54,091 nucleotides of DNA from Sphaeroforma sirkka (lineage: Eukaryota > Opisthokonta > Ichthyosporea > Ichthyophonida): the NCBI GenBank assembly GCA_001586965.3, contig LUCW03001454.1:1-54091 (forward strand). Reading direction: 5' to 3'. Both the position numbers and the translations under genes were made by a program. Below, one piece after another: positions 11,160 through 21,279 of this stretch; the first letter of the stretch is position 1, and each line of letters opens with the position of its first letter. Under the pieces are notes generated by a model. That model saw only the letters and a program-made list of their open reading frames with translations, did not search any database and was not told where the DNA came from.

Positions 11160-11771
11160 GGCGTTACACTTTCCGGTCGACGGCATTCCTTTTGAACTTG
11201 GGAACCGACGCTAGCGATTACGGTTTAGGGGAGCGCTATTCCAATGGGTCGACGGTAAGAAACATTACTTAATGTTCTTTAGTAAGACTCTGAACCATGC
11301 ATGCGCAACAGAACTACGCCACACCTATGAAGGAGTTACTGGCATTGGTATATGGACTGACACATTTCAGGGAATACTTGGATGGGCAACGGTCTGCGGT
11401 CTTCACGGACCACAAGGCCCTTGTATATATATGAACACACAGCTCAAGCTTAATCCGATGCTTCAGAGATGGCATCATATCATCGCGCCATTCAACTTTA
11501 CCATATCGCATATACCAGGAGAGTCAAATGTGCTCCCGGACATGTTAAGTAGAGTACACGAGGGGACAGCAGAGCAGGACGCCTCGAGGAAAATAATGTA
11601 TACAGACTGCTGGCAGTTATTCCTAGTTACTTTGAACAAGCGCAACAACACTTTGGACCGAATGACATAGATGTATTTGCGGACCCAACCAACGCTCAGC
11701 TTCCTCGGTTCTGGACGAAGGATGATGGGGAAGGAGCGTTTGCCCACGACTGGTCGATAGTCGATGGATGG
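11160..11771 (+). pseudogene. A1 RNase H and N-terminal part of the Dam-like module
   Basis: RNase H matches A3 in shifting frames (FFSKTLNHA; a MNTQLKLNPMLQRWHHI, FNFTISHIPGESNVLPDMLSR stretch at 11431-11565). The Dam-like N-terminal half follows (FGPNDIDVFADPTNAQLPRF readable in pieces near 11650-11715). A frame change near 11590-11650 separates it from the long downstream ORF. Confidence 0.75.
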
Positions 11772-13457
11772 ATGAACCCGCCTTGGGAACAGATACACAG
11801 GATGTTACGCAAGATACGAGCCGACGGCGCACGGGCCACAGTATGTCTACCATGGGTACCAAGAGCACCATGGTTCGACCTGTTCAAGCAGTTATTGCAG
11901 ACAGAACCGGTGCTGGTACCACGGACACCACACACGTTCCTCAAGTACGCTAAGTACGCATGTGGGAAGACACCATGGGGTCATACCGTAGTAGCACGGG
12001 TGGGTCCTCCCAATGGATTCAAACTGGACCCGCTGTTTTCACAGCGACTTGGTTTTGCAGAACCAAAGCATACAAAATATGTCATGTGCTTAGACACAGC
12101 GCGAGAAATCTCAGTGGCACTGGCAGATGCAGAGGGTCAACCGGCGTTTGCACAAGCGAGTCCGGCGGAGAAACAGCGTCGTACGCAACTCACGCAAGCG
12201 CAACACGAACAAGGACATCATGGGGCGGCGGACACAGTCCAACAACTTCGTCAGAACGGTCACATTTGGCCAGGGGCACTTGAGTTAGCCACAGAAGTTA
12301 AGCGGCAATGTGGCACATGTTTGGGACAGGACACACTTCGTAAAGGTTTCCACCCGATGATTAGCATCGATGCACGCTACCCGTGGGACCATATTCAAGT
12401 GGACTACATCCCGATGCCACTGGAGTCCAGACGCAAGAACAATTATATTCTTCACGTCTTAGACATCGCCACAGGCTATTCTATCCTTCGAGCCACACCG
12501 GACAAGACAAAGGAAACCACGACACAGACACTCATAGAGATTTTTTGGCGAACATGGTTTCCCCGTAAAATCCAAACAGACATGGGGAAGGAGTTCACCA
12601 ACAAGTTAGTGGAGCTTCTGGTCCAGGAAGTGGGGATGCTACATAAGGTGTCTCCACCATATCGACCCCAAGTGCTGGGCGCGGCAGAACGACGTCACAA
12701 GGAGATTACACGTTCTATTCGACAATGCTGTGAGGCAGTTCCCCTTCGATGGGACGAACGCCTTCCGTTTACGATGCTATACCAGAACCTTCGGATATCC
12801 CGTCGCCATAAGAGTGCACCGTTTAGCGTGTACTTTGGCCGCCGCCATGTTCCGTTCGCCGATTTCACGGACGAGTTACCGGATTCTCAGCCGATGACGA
12901 ATGACACCTGGGCACAACGATTAGACCAGTTACAGGACACTATATTGCCGACCCTCCACCACATTACCAAGAAGTATACAGGCAAGCTTACGACGACATT
13001 TGACCGCCTGCATGCTCACGACTTGGTACATTTCGACGAAGGAGATGTGGTCATGGTACGATCAGAAGGCCGAACAACGAAGGCTATGCGGCCATTGTTT
13101 GGACCATATGTAGTCAAAGCTAGACACGGCCAACGCTACGAGTTAGCGAACAAGGATGGTTCCGCCCCACCAGAATTCAAGACCAAACCGGTACGGGTGG
13201 AACTCCTCCGTTTAGTGCATAGACGCACAGACCCACCAATTAACGAAGACTTATGGACCGAAGGAGGGGTGGAGTTTCGCCATATTATCACACATCGTAC
13301 GAATGATGAGACGGGGAAATTAGAATACCTGGTGAGATGGCGAGAAGGCGAACCAACGTGGGAAACAGCAGAAGCTTTTGATGATGCCAACGATATCGCG
13401 GCCTACCACAAAGCTTCGCAGACACGGACACGTAAGCGCCAACGTGCACAAGTCTAA
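11772..13457 (+). CDS. A1 pol C-terminal ORF: Dam-like C half, integrase, GPY, chromodomain
   Basis: This 561-codon frame is the best-preserved integrase in the window. Residues 1-35 hold the catalytic-type MNPPW and CLPWVPRAPWF of the Dam-like module. Next come the integrase HHCC finger H145-X3-H149-X30-C180-X2-C183, and the DDE triad D211 (QVDYI), D270 (TDMGKEF) and E306 (AAERRHKE), spaced DD35E. FGPY is at 443-446. A chromodomain occupies about 501-548 with LEYLVRWREGEPTWE, typical of chromoviruses that target histone marks. A basic tail ends the protein. ATG 11772 is internal; in life this would be part of a Gag-Pol polyprotein. The sequence is nearly identical to A3. Confidence 0.93.
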   Translation: MNPPWEQIHRMLRKIRADGARATVCLPWVPRAPWFDLFKQLLQTEPVLVPRTPHTFLKYAKYACGKTPWGHTVVARVGPPNGFKLDPLFSQRLGFAEPKHTKYVMCLDTAREISVALADAEGQPAFAQASPAEKQRRTQLTQAQHEQGHHGAADTVQQLRQNGHIWPGALELATEVKRQCGTCLGQDTLRKGFHPMISIDARYPWDHIQVDYIPMPLESRRKNNYILHVLDIATGYSILRATPDKTKETTTQTLIEIFWRTWFPRKIQTDMGKEFTNKLVELLVQEVGMLHKVSPPYRPQVLGAAERRHKEITRSIRQCCEAVPLRWDERLPFTMLYQNLRISRRHKSAPFSVYFGRRHVPFADFTDELPDSQPMTNDTWAQRLDQLQDTILPTLHHITKKYTGKLTTTFDRLHAHDLVHFDEGDVVMVRSEGRTTKAMRPLFGPYVVKARHGQRYELANKDGSAPPEFKTKPVRVELLRLVHRRTDPPINEDLWTEGGVEFRHIITHRTNDETGKLEYLVRWREGEPTWETAEAFDDANDIAAYHKASQTRTRKRQRAQV

Positions 13458-13479
13458 TACTTTATCTTCAATATAACTT

Positions 13480-14190
13480 TGTTCTCGGATATCGAGCTCA
13501 AGCTCTGGAGCATAAACCAGCAACTCTAGCTCCCGAGTATAAACCAGCCACTCGAGCTCTTGAGTAAAAAAAGCAGCGACTCTAGCTCCCGAGTATAAAC
13601 CAGCAACTCTAGCTCCCGAGTATAAACCAGCCACTTGAGCTCTTGAGTATAAAAAAAGCAGCGACTCTAGCTCCCCGAGTATAAACCAGCCACTCGAGCT
13701 CGCGAGAATAAACGATTAGCACTCGAGCTCGCGAGGGAAAATCGTCAGCAGCAGCTCAAGCTCGCGAGGTTAAATGAGCCACTCTTGCTTCGAGTATAAC
13801 ACAGCGAAATCAATGAAACAACTCCTTGGGCATTGTTTTGAAACAGCGGGTTAATGGTTTGCACGGTTTCTGCCACTGGCAGTTTTTTCTCCGACACAAA
13901 TACAGTCCTATATTGTACTTGCCAAACTCCTATATGCTGACACAGATGAACAGTAGCTTCAAGAATTCAAACACGACGGGTCGCTCGAGACGTACACATC
14001 GGGTCCTCTAGCTCTCTGAGGTAAAATGCCAGCACAATGCTCTAGCTCTCTGAGGATAAATGCCAGCACAATGCTCTAGCTCTCGAGGATAAATGCCAGC
14101 ACAATGCTCTAGCTCTCGAGGATAAATGCCAGCACAATGCTCTAGCTCTCGAGGATAATGCCAGCACATAAGGTACTATGCTATTCTTAT
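13480..14190 (+). repeat. A1 3' tandem arrays
   Basis: Block 1 (13490-13790) has ~27-30 bp units (CTCTAGCTCCCGAGTATAAA, CTCGAGCTCTTGAG), with about two copies of the three-unit higher-order repeat. About 200 bp of unique sequence (13790-13995) follows, then block 2 (about 14000-14165) with 32-33 bp units (CTCTCGAGGATAAATGCCAG). These are the same arrays as in A0 and A3 with different copy numbers. Confidence 0.88.
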
Positions 14191-14242
14191 CATCTCTGAA
14201 ACTGGCACACTGCTTTGTTCAGTGCTTCAGTTTGGGGGGGGT

Positions 14243-14482
14243 TGTGGTCAGAATACAAGTACTTATATTTATTTGATTATTTTAGGTTTATTACAAGTTT
14301 TACAGTTTATCAGAATAATCTGATAAACTGGGTTTTAGAGGTTTTGCTGGTTTTACAGCACATGACTAATGACTCATTTAAGAGTCAGTCATTTTAGGAT
14401 TACTGTTTATAATTACTAATAAATGAACAACGTCCCCCTCCCTGAGGAGGGAGAACGTTGAGATACAGTTATCTCGCGTATA
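14243..14482 (+). repeat. A1 3' LTR with adjacent polypurine tract
   Basis: The LTR starts TGTGGTCAGAATACAAG right after a G8 tract (CAGTTTGGGGGGGGT, 14229-14242), the plus-strand primer site. It stops at TCTCGCGTATA, lacking the last ~9 bp, and is fused to minus-strand A2 sequence. Confidence 0.92.
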
Positions 14483-14608
14483 AGACCGCAAACCGTTGCC
14501 CATCCAAGTATTCCCTGAAATGTGTCAGTCCATATACCAATGCCAGTAACTCCTTCATAGGTGTGGCGTAGTTCTGTTGCGCATGGTTCAGAGTCTTACT
14601 AAAGAACA

Positions 14609-16225
14609 TTAAGTAATGTTTCTTACCGTTGACCCATTGGAATAGCGCTCCCCTAAACCGTAATCGCTAGCGTCGGTTTCCAAGTTCAGAGGAATGCCGT
14701 CGACCGGAAAGTGTAACGCCACAGCATTCACCACTGCGTCTTTCATTGCCCGCCACGCCTGTGCATGTCTCTCCTCCCAACGATCACCTATCAACTCCTT
14801 TGGTTTGAGTTTGCAAAATTCGCGCAAGGGTGCAACCGTGTTCGCGAAATTAGGCAGATGTTCGTGGAGGTAATTTGCTAAACCCAACGCCGAGGCTATA
14901 TCTTTGTATCGTAGTGGTGTGGGCCAGTCGATCAGCTTGGCCTGCTTTTCATGGTCAATGTCAATGCCTTGTGCCGATACTTTCTTCCCTAGGATCATGA
15001 CTTCGGAGATAGCGAAGTGGCACTTGGCAGGGTTAAGCTTAAAACTGTGGTATGTTAAGCGTTGTATCACCTTCTGCACCGTCCTAACGTGTTCGTCATA
15101 ACCGTCACTGGCGATAACTATGTCATCGATATAGTGGTGAACCGGTAAGCCATCAAGTATTGTACTCAAGGTACGTTGAAACTGCTGCGTGAGTACATGA
15201 AGACCGAACGGTGCTGATGTGAACGAGTACTGATAACGTTCGTGTGTAAAACTAAATAAGTATTGTGAGTCTGGATGGATGGGCAGCCTGTGGTATGCAG
15301 CCGATATGTCCAGCGTCGTGTAGTACTTCTTACTCTTGAGGCGAGATATGAGTTCGTTGACCTTGGGGATCAGGAACTGGTCACCAGGAATAAGCGCGTT
15401 AACGGCACGCATGTCTAAACACACGCGTACCTTCTTGACGTTGCCTTCCGCATCGAATGTCGGTACCGCAAGGAGAGGAAGATTAACAGTCGTTGGTGTC
15501 GTTCGTTTCGTGATCACCAAATCCGTCAACCACTTCTTCACTTGTTCATCCACATAGGGGAGCCATCGATCGGATACGAAGTTACGCGCCGATCGCCGCA
15601 TCTGCAACGCTTGTTCATGGGTTACTGGGATGGTTACCTCACTCCCTTCCAGACGACAGCGCGCGTTGTCGGCAATTTTCGCATTGGCTTCCAAATCCTG
15701 TGCCAACCGTTCGCGTACATCGACGGGTTCCGTCGTGTTAGGTGCCTGTCGGCGTGGTATGGGTTCGAGGAGCTCTTCTAGTTCTGTGGGGTCTATTGGT
15801 GCAAGTGGCGATTGGATACCGCCTATGTATAGGCCCAAGCCTTTCAACATATCTTGCCCCACTATAACATCTATACCCGTCGGCAAGTTCATCAATTCTA
15901 ATGAACCGTCGATAATTCTGGTACCGTACCTTATAGGTACCACTTCCGTCGTCCCCAGTCGAGGAGTTCGCACCGCCTTGTCAGCTAAATATATAAATGA
16001 CCCAGGTGGTGCCGGAGTTATTGGTCGGCCAAGGAGGTCTGCGGATGTCTGTGAGATACAACTTCTATTTGCTCCCGTGTCTATCAAGGCTTTGAACGTA
16101 CGTCCGTTGATTTGTACTTGAATATAGACTCGGTTGTCTGACGTCAGCAATGGGTCTTGTATTGCCATCACTGTTCCAATCGTGGTAACAAATATGAAGC
16201 TCCTATCCGACTCAGACACCCTCAC
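14609..16225 (-). CDS. pol: A2 pol: protease, reverse transcriptase, RNase H start
   Basis: The 538-codon frame follows the gag UGA in the same frame (next codons GAG GTG). The retropepsin motif ALIDTGANRS has catalytic D49, and IVGQDML (about 121-127) is the second protease motif. RT spans roughly 225-460: VRVCLDMRAVN, TTLDISAAYH (D306), SAPFGLHVL and YIDDIVIAS (365-373). RNase H starts with LETDASDYGLG near 515, then the frame breaks at a G4 run where G5 would keep it open; A1 and A3 share this break. The remaining RNase H (FFSKTLNHAQQNY) is readable at 14483-14610 in the shifted frame. Confidence 0.93.
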   Translation of the reverse strand: MRVSESDRSFIFVTTIGTVMAIQDPLLTSDNRVYIQVQINGRTFKALIDTGANRSCISQTSADLLGRPITPAPPGSFIYLADKAVRTPRLGTTEVVPIRYGTRIIDGSLELMNLPTGIDVIVGQDMLKGLGLYIGGIQSPLAPIDPTELEELLEPIPRRQAPNTTEPVDVRERLAQDLEANAKIADNARCRLEGSEVTIPVTHEQALQMRRSARNFVSDRWLPYVDEQVKKWLTDLVITKRTTPTTVNLPLLAVPTFDAEGNVKKVRVCLDMRAVNALIPGDQFLIPKVNELISRLKSKKYYTTLDISAAYHRLPIHPDSQYLFSFTHERYQYSFTSAPFGLHVLTQQFQRTLSTILDGLPVHHYIDDIVIASDGYDEHVRTVQKVIQRLTYHSFKLNPAKCHFAISEVMILGKKVSAQGIDIDHEKQAKLIDWPTPLRYKDIASALGLANYLHEHLPNFANTVAPLREFCKLKPKELIGDRWEERHAQAWRAMKDAVVNAVALHFPVDGIPLNLETDASDYGLGERYSNGSTVRNIT

Positions 16226-16228
16226 CTC

Positions 16229-18477
16229 TCATGCATGATCGGCTACCGACTCCCACGTGTCATAGGTGTGGTTTGGTGGTGACGTCATGTGCTCGAAGTC
16301 TTCGTAAAGGATCGTGTTGATATAAATCTCTGTAGCTTCCGATGGTGGAGCCAAGTCTTCGTCCTGTGTAATCGCATTCACCTGTACTTGAGGCGTCGGA
16401 CGTATTGTAACTACGTCTCTAGTCTGGGATGTATTCTGCCCCTGTCCTGCGGTTGACGTTGTGGACGGTCTGTGTACCGGATTGTACGTCCCTCAAAGGA
16501 CGGTTGTTGTCGTATAGCCTTGCCCGACCCTCTGCGCTCACCGCTTGCGACGCCCTGAAATGGTGACACCGTGGGATGTGCCTACCACCTGGTGGCGCTC
16601 TGTGCCTGGCACCCCGCACAAGTCGTTGGTACCGTAGGTTGGGGCCGTTGAGTCCAATTCTGCGTTTGTCGTCTACTCGTCTGTAGGTTGGGGCGGCTAT
16701 TGGTGTGGTCGCGACTTCCATTGGTCGTCGGGCCCTCGCGGTTGTTGCGACCCTGGAAACGTGCTGCCGTACGTTGCTGTGCATCCTGAATGTCAGGGCT
16801 CAACAGCTGTATAAGCTCGTGTGTCTCCATCAGTTGCCATTTGGGATGCAACTGTAGAGTACGTTCATACGTACGGCCGTTGAGAGCTTCTTCTAACAGT
16901 TGTACAATGCAGTGGTTCACTAAATTCTGTTGGAAGTCGGCATCTGTCTGGCACCGTTCACGTGCCCTCCTGTGGTTCTCCATGAGCTGTGTCATTTGTT
17001 CCATAAGAGGAGTGTGCATGTTCCGACTTTGGCCCTTGGCTAACTTGCGAAACGCGGGATCGACAGTGGCTTGTGTTTCGTGCGAACAGATCTGTTCGAT
17101 CTGTAGTTGAGGTGTGCATGTCTTCAACCGTTCAGAGTTGTCGCGGATGTAGTCCAGCGTTGACTTCTCCGCCTTGAAGTAAGATAGTACCTTATGAAAC
17201 CATGTAAGGTTCCAACTCTCGTCCAGCCCTGCGATTTGTGCGTTCTTGAACGCCTCGAGGAGAACCCCTCTTGTGTCCCATTCCATGATATCATGTAGGT
17301 AGTATCTGTTCGACGGCCAATCAGGCCACGTACGTGGTGAAGGTACGGAACGCCTCTCTACCGGTCGGGACTCTAATGTAGCTCGAAGTGTCTCAATCAC
17401 GCCCCGAAGAGCTTCAGCTCGAGCCGTGTTATTCTCCTCGATTGCTTGGCATAGCTCGTCACTTAACTGTAGTATCCGTGCGTGTAGCGCCTGTCGCCTT
17501 TTCTCGATACTAGCCGGTGTGGGCGGAGGCACTGTTGTCTCCTTCTCTTGTCGTTTATGTGTCTGTACATATTCACTGGGCGCTTCTTTCTCGCCCCACT
17601 GACGTTGCTGTTGTTGGCGCAGGTTCGTACTTAATCGGTCCTGTCTATTCTTCACCGCCTGCTTACCTTGAGGATTCTGTCTGGCTAATACTTGTTCATG
17701 TGCGAACTCTTGAAAAGTTGGTGTGTTCTCACTGGCAGACAGAGTATCATCCTCCTCGGTTGAACTGTCCTCTGACCCTGGTGATTTGTACCCAAGTCCA
17801 TAAAACGGACGCTCACAGCCTTGAATTCGGAAGGTAGGGTTGTCTTCGTCCTCTGGTACTGCCTGTACCCGTTCGTGTGCGTCAGAAGAACTCTCCTTAG
17901 CGGCCGGCCCTATTGTAGTTCGTCCGGCGTTTATGCGCTGTAACCTCTGTTCGTATTTTTTTTCAAAGAGAGACTGCTGTTGTGTCATCAGCTCCGTGAG
18001 TTTCTGAGCTGACGATTGTTCCCGTGCCGTTTCCTTGTTGTTGGTACGGTTCCGGTGACGCTTCCGCTTGTTAGGTGGGAGGCGTGGTGGGTCATTACTG
18101 GGAAATAAGGCCCCTGGAGTATCCCGAGACGAACGAGGGGACAGCCCTTCACTGGCTACCTGTTCACCAATAAAAGTCTGACTACTGTCCGCACGCAGGT
18201 TGGGTACTTCCTTGGTCTCACCCTCGAATATGACATCCTCGTCAGATTGTGCAGGTCCATTTTGTTTGCTGTTGGTGGCTGCTTGTCGTCCGCGGAAATA
18301 ATGTGTGGAGCCCCAAGATGTGTCTGTTGTTGCCCCTCCAGTGCCTGACCTGAGTGCGGAGCGGAGCGTTCCGTATGGGACTGACGACGTTTAGTTCCAC
18401 GTCGGTCGATATCATCTTCCTTGCGGCGCTCAGGATTCAAGAGTTGCTGTCTACGACTTTGGCGGGGGGTAGGACAT
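16229..18477 (-). pseudogene. gag: A2 gag, frames broken by homopolymers
   Basis: Gag starts at ATG 18477 (MSYP, basic N-terminus). The main open part is 16582-17988 (468 codons): Gln/Glu-rich region, coiled-coil-like stretch (EKRRQALHARILQLSDELCQ), capsid-like part with WPDWPSNRYYLHDI and AFRKLAKGQ, and a zinc knuckle beginning CAGCQAQ. The knuckle completes in the neighbouring frame as C-X2-C-X9-H-X3-C. The C-terminus ends ADHA then UGA (16229-16231). Extra T and G bases relative to A3 (for example an 8-base T run near 17957) explain the breaks, so the real gene may be open. Confidence 0.8.
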
Positions 18478-19753
18478 GGTTGGTGAGTTGTTTGTCAATG
18501 GAGAACTAGAAATGTGTGCGAATGAACTGATAGAGTACTGAATATAAATATCCATTTTCTATTACATTTCATCCTTCAAACACATAACGTCTCGACATCG
18601 ATCTCCGAGGAACTCGTGGGTTCCCTCGTGACTGTTTTATTTCCTACACTAACATAAGTAGTGTGGATAGTCTATATACTCTAACACTACCAGCTGTCTT
18701 ACTCTTCATCCCACAATAACATATGGTTGAGTGCCTCATTAGTCGGAGCCACTTCTTGTTCTACTCCTCGCCAGCTCTTACTCCGGCCTAATGACGGCCT
18801 ATTCGCAGGACCCTGTTGGGAACTTCCCTCATCGCTCCTCTTTTACTCTTCTTACCCGTGATGTCCTTGTCATGTGCTGTTGCGGTTGTTGGAATATGCT
18901 TCTTGATCTAAGAACGATTGCTCGTTATTGCACTCCTAAACTAAGCTGCCGTCAACCACACCTTCTGTGCATACTGTTGATCCTCTCCGTTGACCTGATT
19001 TATCTGGAAGTTCTAGTGATTTGAGTGTGTTCGCATATCATTTTCACAATTTAACCTTGTATTTACTTGCATCGTTCGTGTTATGTGCGCCCCCACCCTT
19101 ATATGCTCCTAATAACTCACAGGTGCTTACTTGTGTCTCTGTATGCTTCCTAATATCCCATTCTGAAAACTTTTGTAAATAATCTAGTATGCCGCTGATT
19201 CTTTGCGTCATCGTACTAACCGAGTCGGTACTAACCATGTACATCTCCCATCTCTATTACCCTACTGTGGATCCTAAAGAACTTTCTTCTAACAACTTCT
19301 TAAATACAATTTAAGCTCATTAGCTTGCAATACGATTTGTACTTGTCTCACACTGAAAACAACCTTCCTACCTGTACTCACACATGACTACTTATCTGTG
19401 GATTCTGACTGATTGTCTGATTTCGTCATTTGATCGTCGTGAGACTTTCCTTGTTGACCCTGGTTAATGTTCTGCTTGATTGGAATGTTCGCTCTTCGGG
19501 TTCACTCGTATTAGTAGATTCTTTCTTCATCCTCGTCGTCCACACGTCGTTAATCCAATCTAAATCGTTCAATTCAATCTAAATCGTTCGGATAATCTAA
19601 ATCGTTCAATTTGATGCGACATTCTCTGTTCGCATTGTCTTTCAATTGTTATACTTATAACAAAAAAATATGTGCCAGCTACTGACTAATTCATATTCTG
19701 TAGCTTTCTCTGTAATTACTAATAAACTAACAACTTCTATGGTAAGTTAAAAA
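18478..19753 (-). other. A2 leader
   Basis: The 1.28 kb leader is the same as in A1 and A3. The LTR-complementary segment lies at 19710-19735 and pairs with 19814-19837 in the LTR. A 77-codon open frame on the opposite strand (18791-19024) is also present in A1, but the whole leader is equally conserved, so it is not evidence for a gene. Confidence 0.65.
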
Positions 19754-20001
19754 TGTAGTAAGTATACGCGAGATAACTGTATCTCAACGTTCTCCCTCCT
19801 CAGGGAGGGGGACGTTGTTCATTTATTAGTAATTATAAACAGTAATCCTAAAATGACTGACTCTTAAATGAGTCATTAGTCATGTGCTGTAAAACCAGCA
19901 AAACCCTAAAACCCAGTTTATCAGATTATTCTGATAAACTGTAAAACTTGTAATAAACCTAAAATAATCAAATAAATATAAGTACTTGTATTCTGACCAC
20001 A
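19754..20001 (-). repeat. A2 5' LTR
   Basis: The 248 bp LTR runs from TGTAGTAAGTATACGCG to TATTCTGACCACA on the plus strand, and is almost identical to 41675-41922. The right flank ATGTTCTATC is relic C sequence. Confidence 0.93.
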
Positions 20002-21279
20002 ATGTTCTATCTGGTGTGGTGACAGATGTCGCATACGGGGCACTGGTCATTTCAATGACGAAGGCCACAACGCGGGCACGAAGCGGGTCGACCTGTACAG
20101 CAGCAGCAGTGGCTGCGGGAAGCGCGGTCCCTAGTGTTGTCGCTTGGCGGTGTTGAAGCGCGTGGCTGAGAAGAGCCCCACAGGAACAAGTGGAACGTGA
20201 ATATCGCGAACGATAATGGCGGTAGTCTAAGGGTTATGATCCCCGTTATCTTCATTTGTTGAACGCCGCAAGGCACTAACTAGGGCTTTTGCGAAGGTTA
20301 TTCCATTAGTTCTGTAATGGGTTGACACAATCTCTTGATCTACACCCGTAGACGCATTATTAGTAAATGTACAGACTGATACCATTGAATCGGTCAGATT
20401 TTTCGTCAAGTTCTTAAGGTCTTTGGACCTTTGATCAAGGGCTGCTTTACTGCAGGAGCCTTTTTAACGCTGAGGAACATCACCTTCCTAATCGCAGCCT
20501 GTTTGTTCGTATGCATTTGTATTCCCCCACAGATAGTTGTTAGCCCAGAAAATAGACGCACTTAATCTCGCCATCTTCCTCTCCATCCCTTGCATCTGTG
20601 TATCCTGGATGCGTGTTGCACGGGAGCGCTCACATTCGTCAAGTATACGTTGTTCCTCCTGGCGGACACGACTTGCGTTGTTCATCGGTCGCTTATCCGC
20701 TGCCGACGCCACAGTGTGTAACTCAGTCACCGGTACATAACAATGTGGGTGGTAGATTTGTTTAAAGGAGGTGTAGCGATTATTCCTCGGCTCTCAGTAA
20801 CCTCGCAATCTGCTCCATTGGAAATCCTCGTGAACATCGTGGGTTGCCGAAGTGACCAACACCCACTTGTTGTCAATTCTAGTGATAGGGCCTTCTACTG
20901 GACGATTGTCGGCCGGGGCATCAATTCATCGGACTATCCCGGCTGCCGTAAATTCGTAGTACGTGCCACGCGTGAGGGCGTCACACAAGTCGTCCCTCCC
21001 ATGCGTAGTTGTGGGACGGTTCGTGTGGTTCTCAACAAGGTGCTCAAGTCTCGTGGGCGTGCGCTAGACGAAGTACAGTCTGACGACGGCTTCCTTGGAG
21101 GCGGCTGGGCAGTTCTCATCGGCGTCGGCGCGGGCACAGCCCTTGAAGCCGCCTGGAACATATTCATCCGTGGTGCAAACTGGAGTCGGTGAGCCACGGC
21201 TTGGACGTCCTGGTCCAAACGGTACACACTTGACAGTCAACTTCGAGGTCTCACTCAGGAAGGCATGCTTTGCTTTCAA
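20002..21279 (-). pseudogene. Degenerate gag-like relic (family C?)
   Basis: Reading leftward, long but broken frames give a hydrophilic protein: 21064-21279 (VPFGPGRPSRGSPTPVC), a segment KWVLVTSATHDVHEDFQW near 20830-20870, and 20488-20730 with a coiled-coil-like RQEEQRILDECERSRATR. It ends in a zinc-knuckle-like CPRCGLRH followed by NDQCPVC (about 20025-20060), broken by a stop. A C-terminal knuckle after coiled coil fits Gag, but I cannot assign the family. The A2 LTR cuts it at 20001. Confidence 0.45.

Larger units (their letters stand above)
7904..14482 (+). mobile_element. A1: family A chromovirus, inverted relative to its neighbours
   Basis: Order: 5' LTR (7904-8153), leader, gag relic, protease, RT remnant, RNase H/Dam-like, integrase-chromodomain ORF, 3' arrays, polypurine tract (14229-14242), 3' LTR (14243-14482, last bases missing). 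Relative to A3 it lacks the middle of gag and the RT core, and sequence quality between about 10050 and 11650 is poor. It lies on the plus strand between A0 and A2, both minus, making large inverted repeats. At 14482/14483 its LTR is joined directly to the RNase H region of A2. Confidence 0.85.
14483..20001 (-). mobile_element. A2: 5' half of a family A chromovirus
   Basis: It contains the 5' LTR (19754-20001), leader, gag, protease, RT and the start of RNase H, truncated at 14483 by the junction with A1. It is nearly identical to A3 36401-41922 over 5.5 kb, mostly differing by homopolymer length. Different flanks (20002 versus 41923) argue for separate insertions and not a segmental duplication. 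The element may continue as A0, with roughly 0.9 kb (the Dam-like region) lost at the A1 insertion. Confidence 0.88.

Noticed and set aside
11960..12283. 107-codon frame inside the A1 integrase ORF (and its copy at 35523-35846)
   Set aside because: Overlaps the better-supported Dam-like/integrase frame, which has catalytic motifs.
14000..14165. Regular ~33 bp repeats resembling a CRISPR array
   Set aside because: The repeat units are contiguous without unique spacers, lie at the 3' end of a eukaryotic retrotransposon, and there are no cas genes.
18791..19024. 77-codon antisense frame with hydrophobic C-terminus in the A leader, also in A1 (8888-9121) and extended in A3
   Set aside because: The entire leader is nearly identical between copies, so conservation of the frame carries no information. 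No start context or domain supports it.
14483..20001. 5.5 kb near-identical pair (with 36401-41922) as a segmental duplication
   Set aside because: Identity stops exactly at the LTR end and the flanks differ, so two insertions of the same family explain it.
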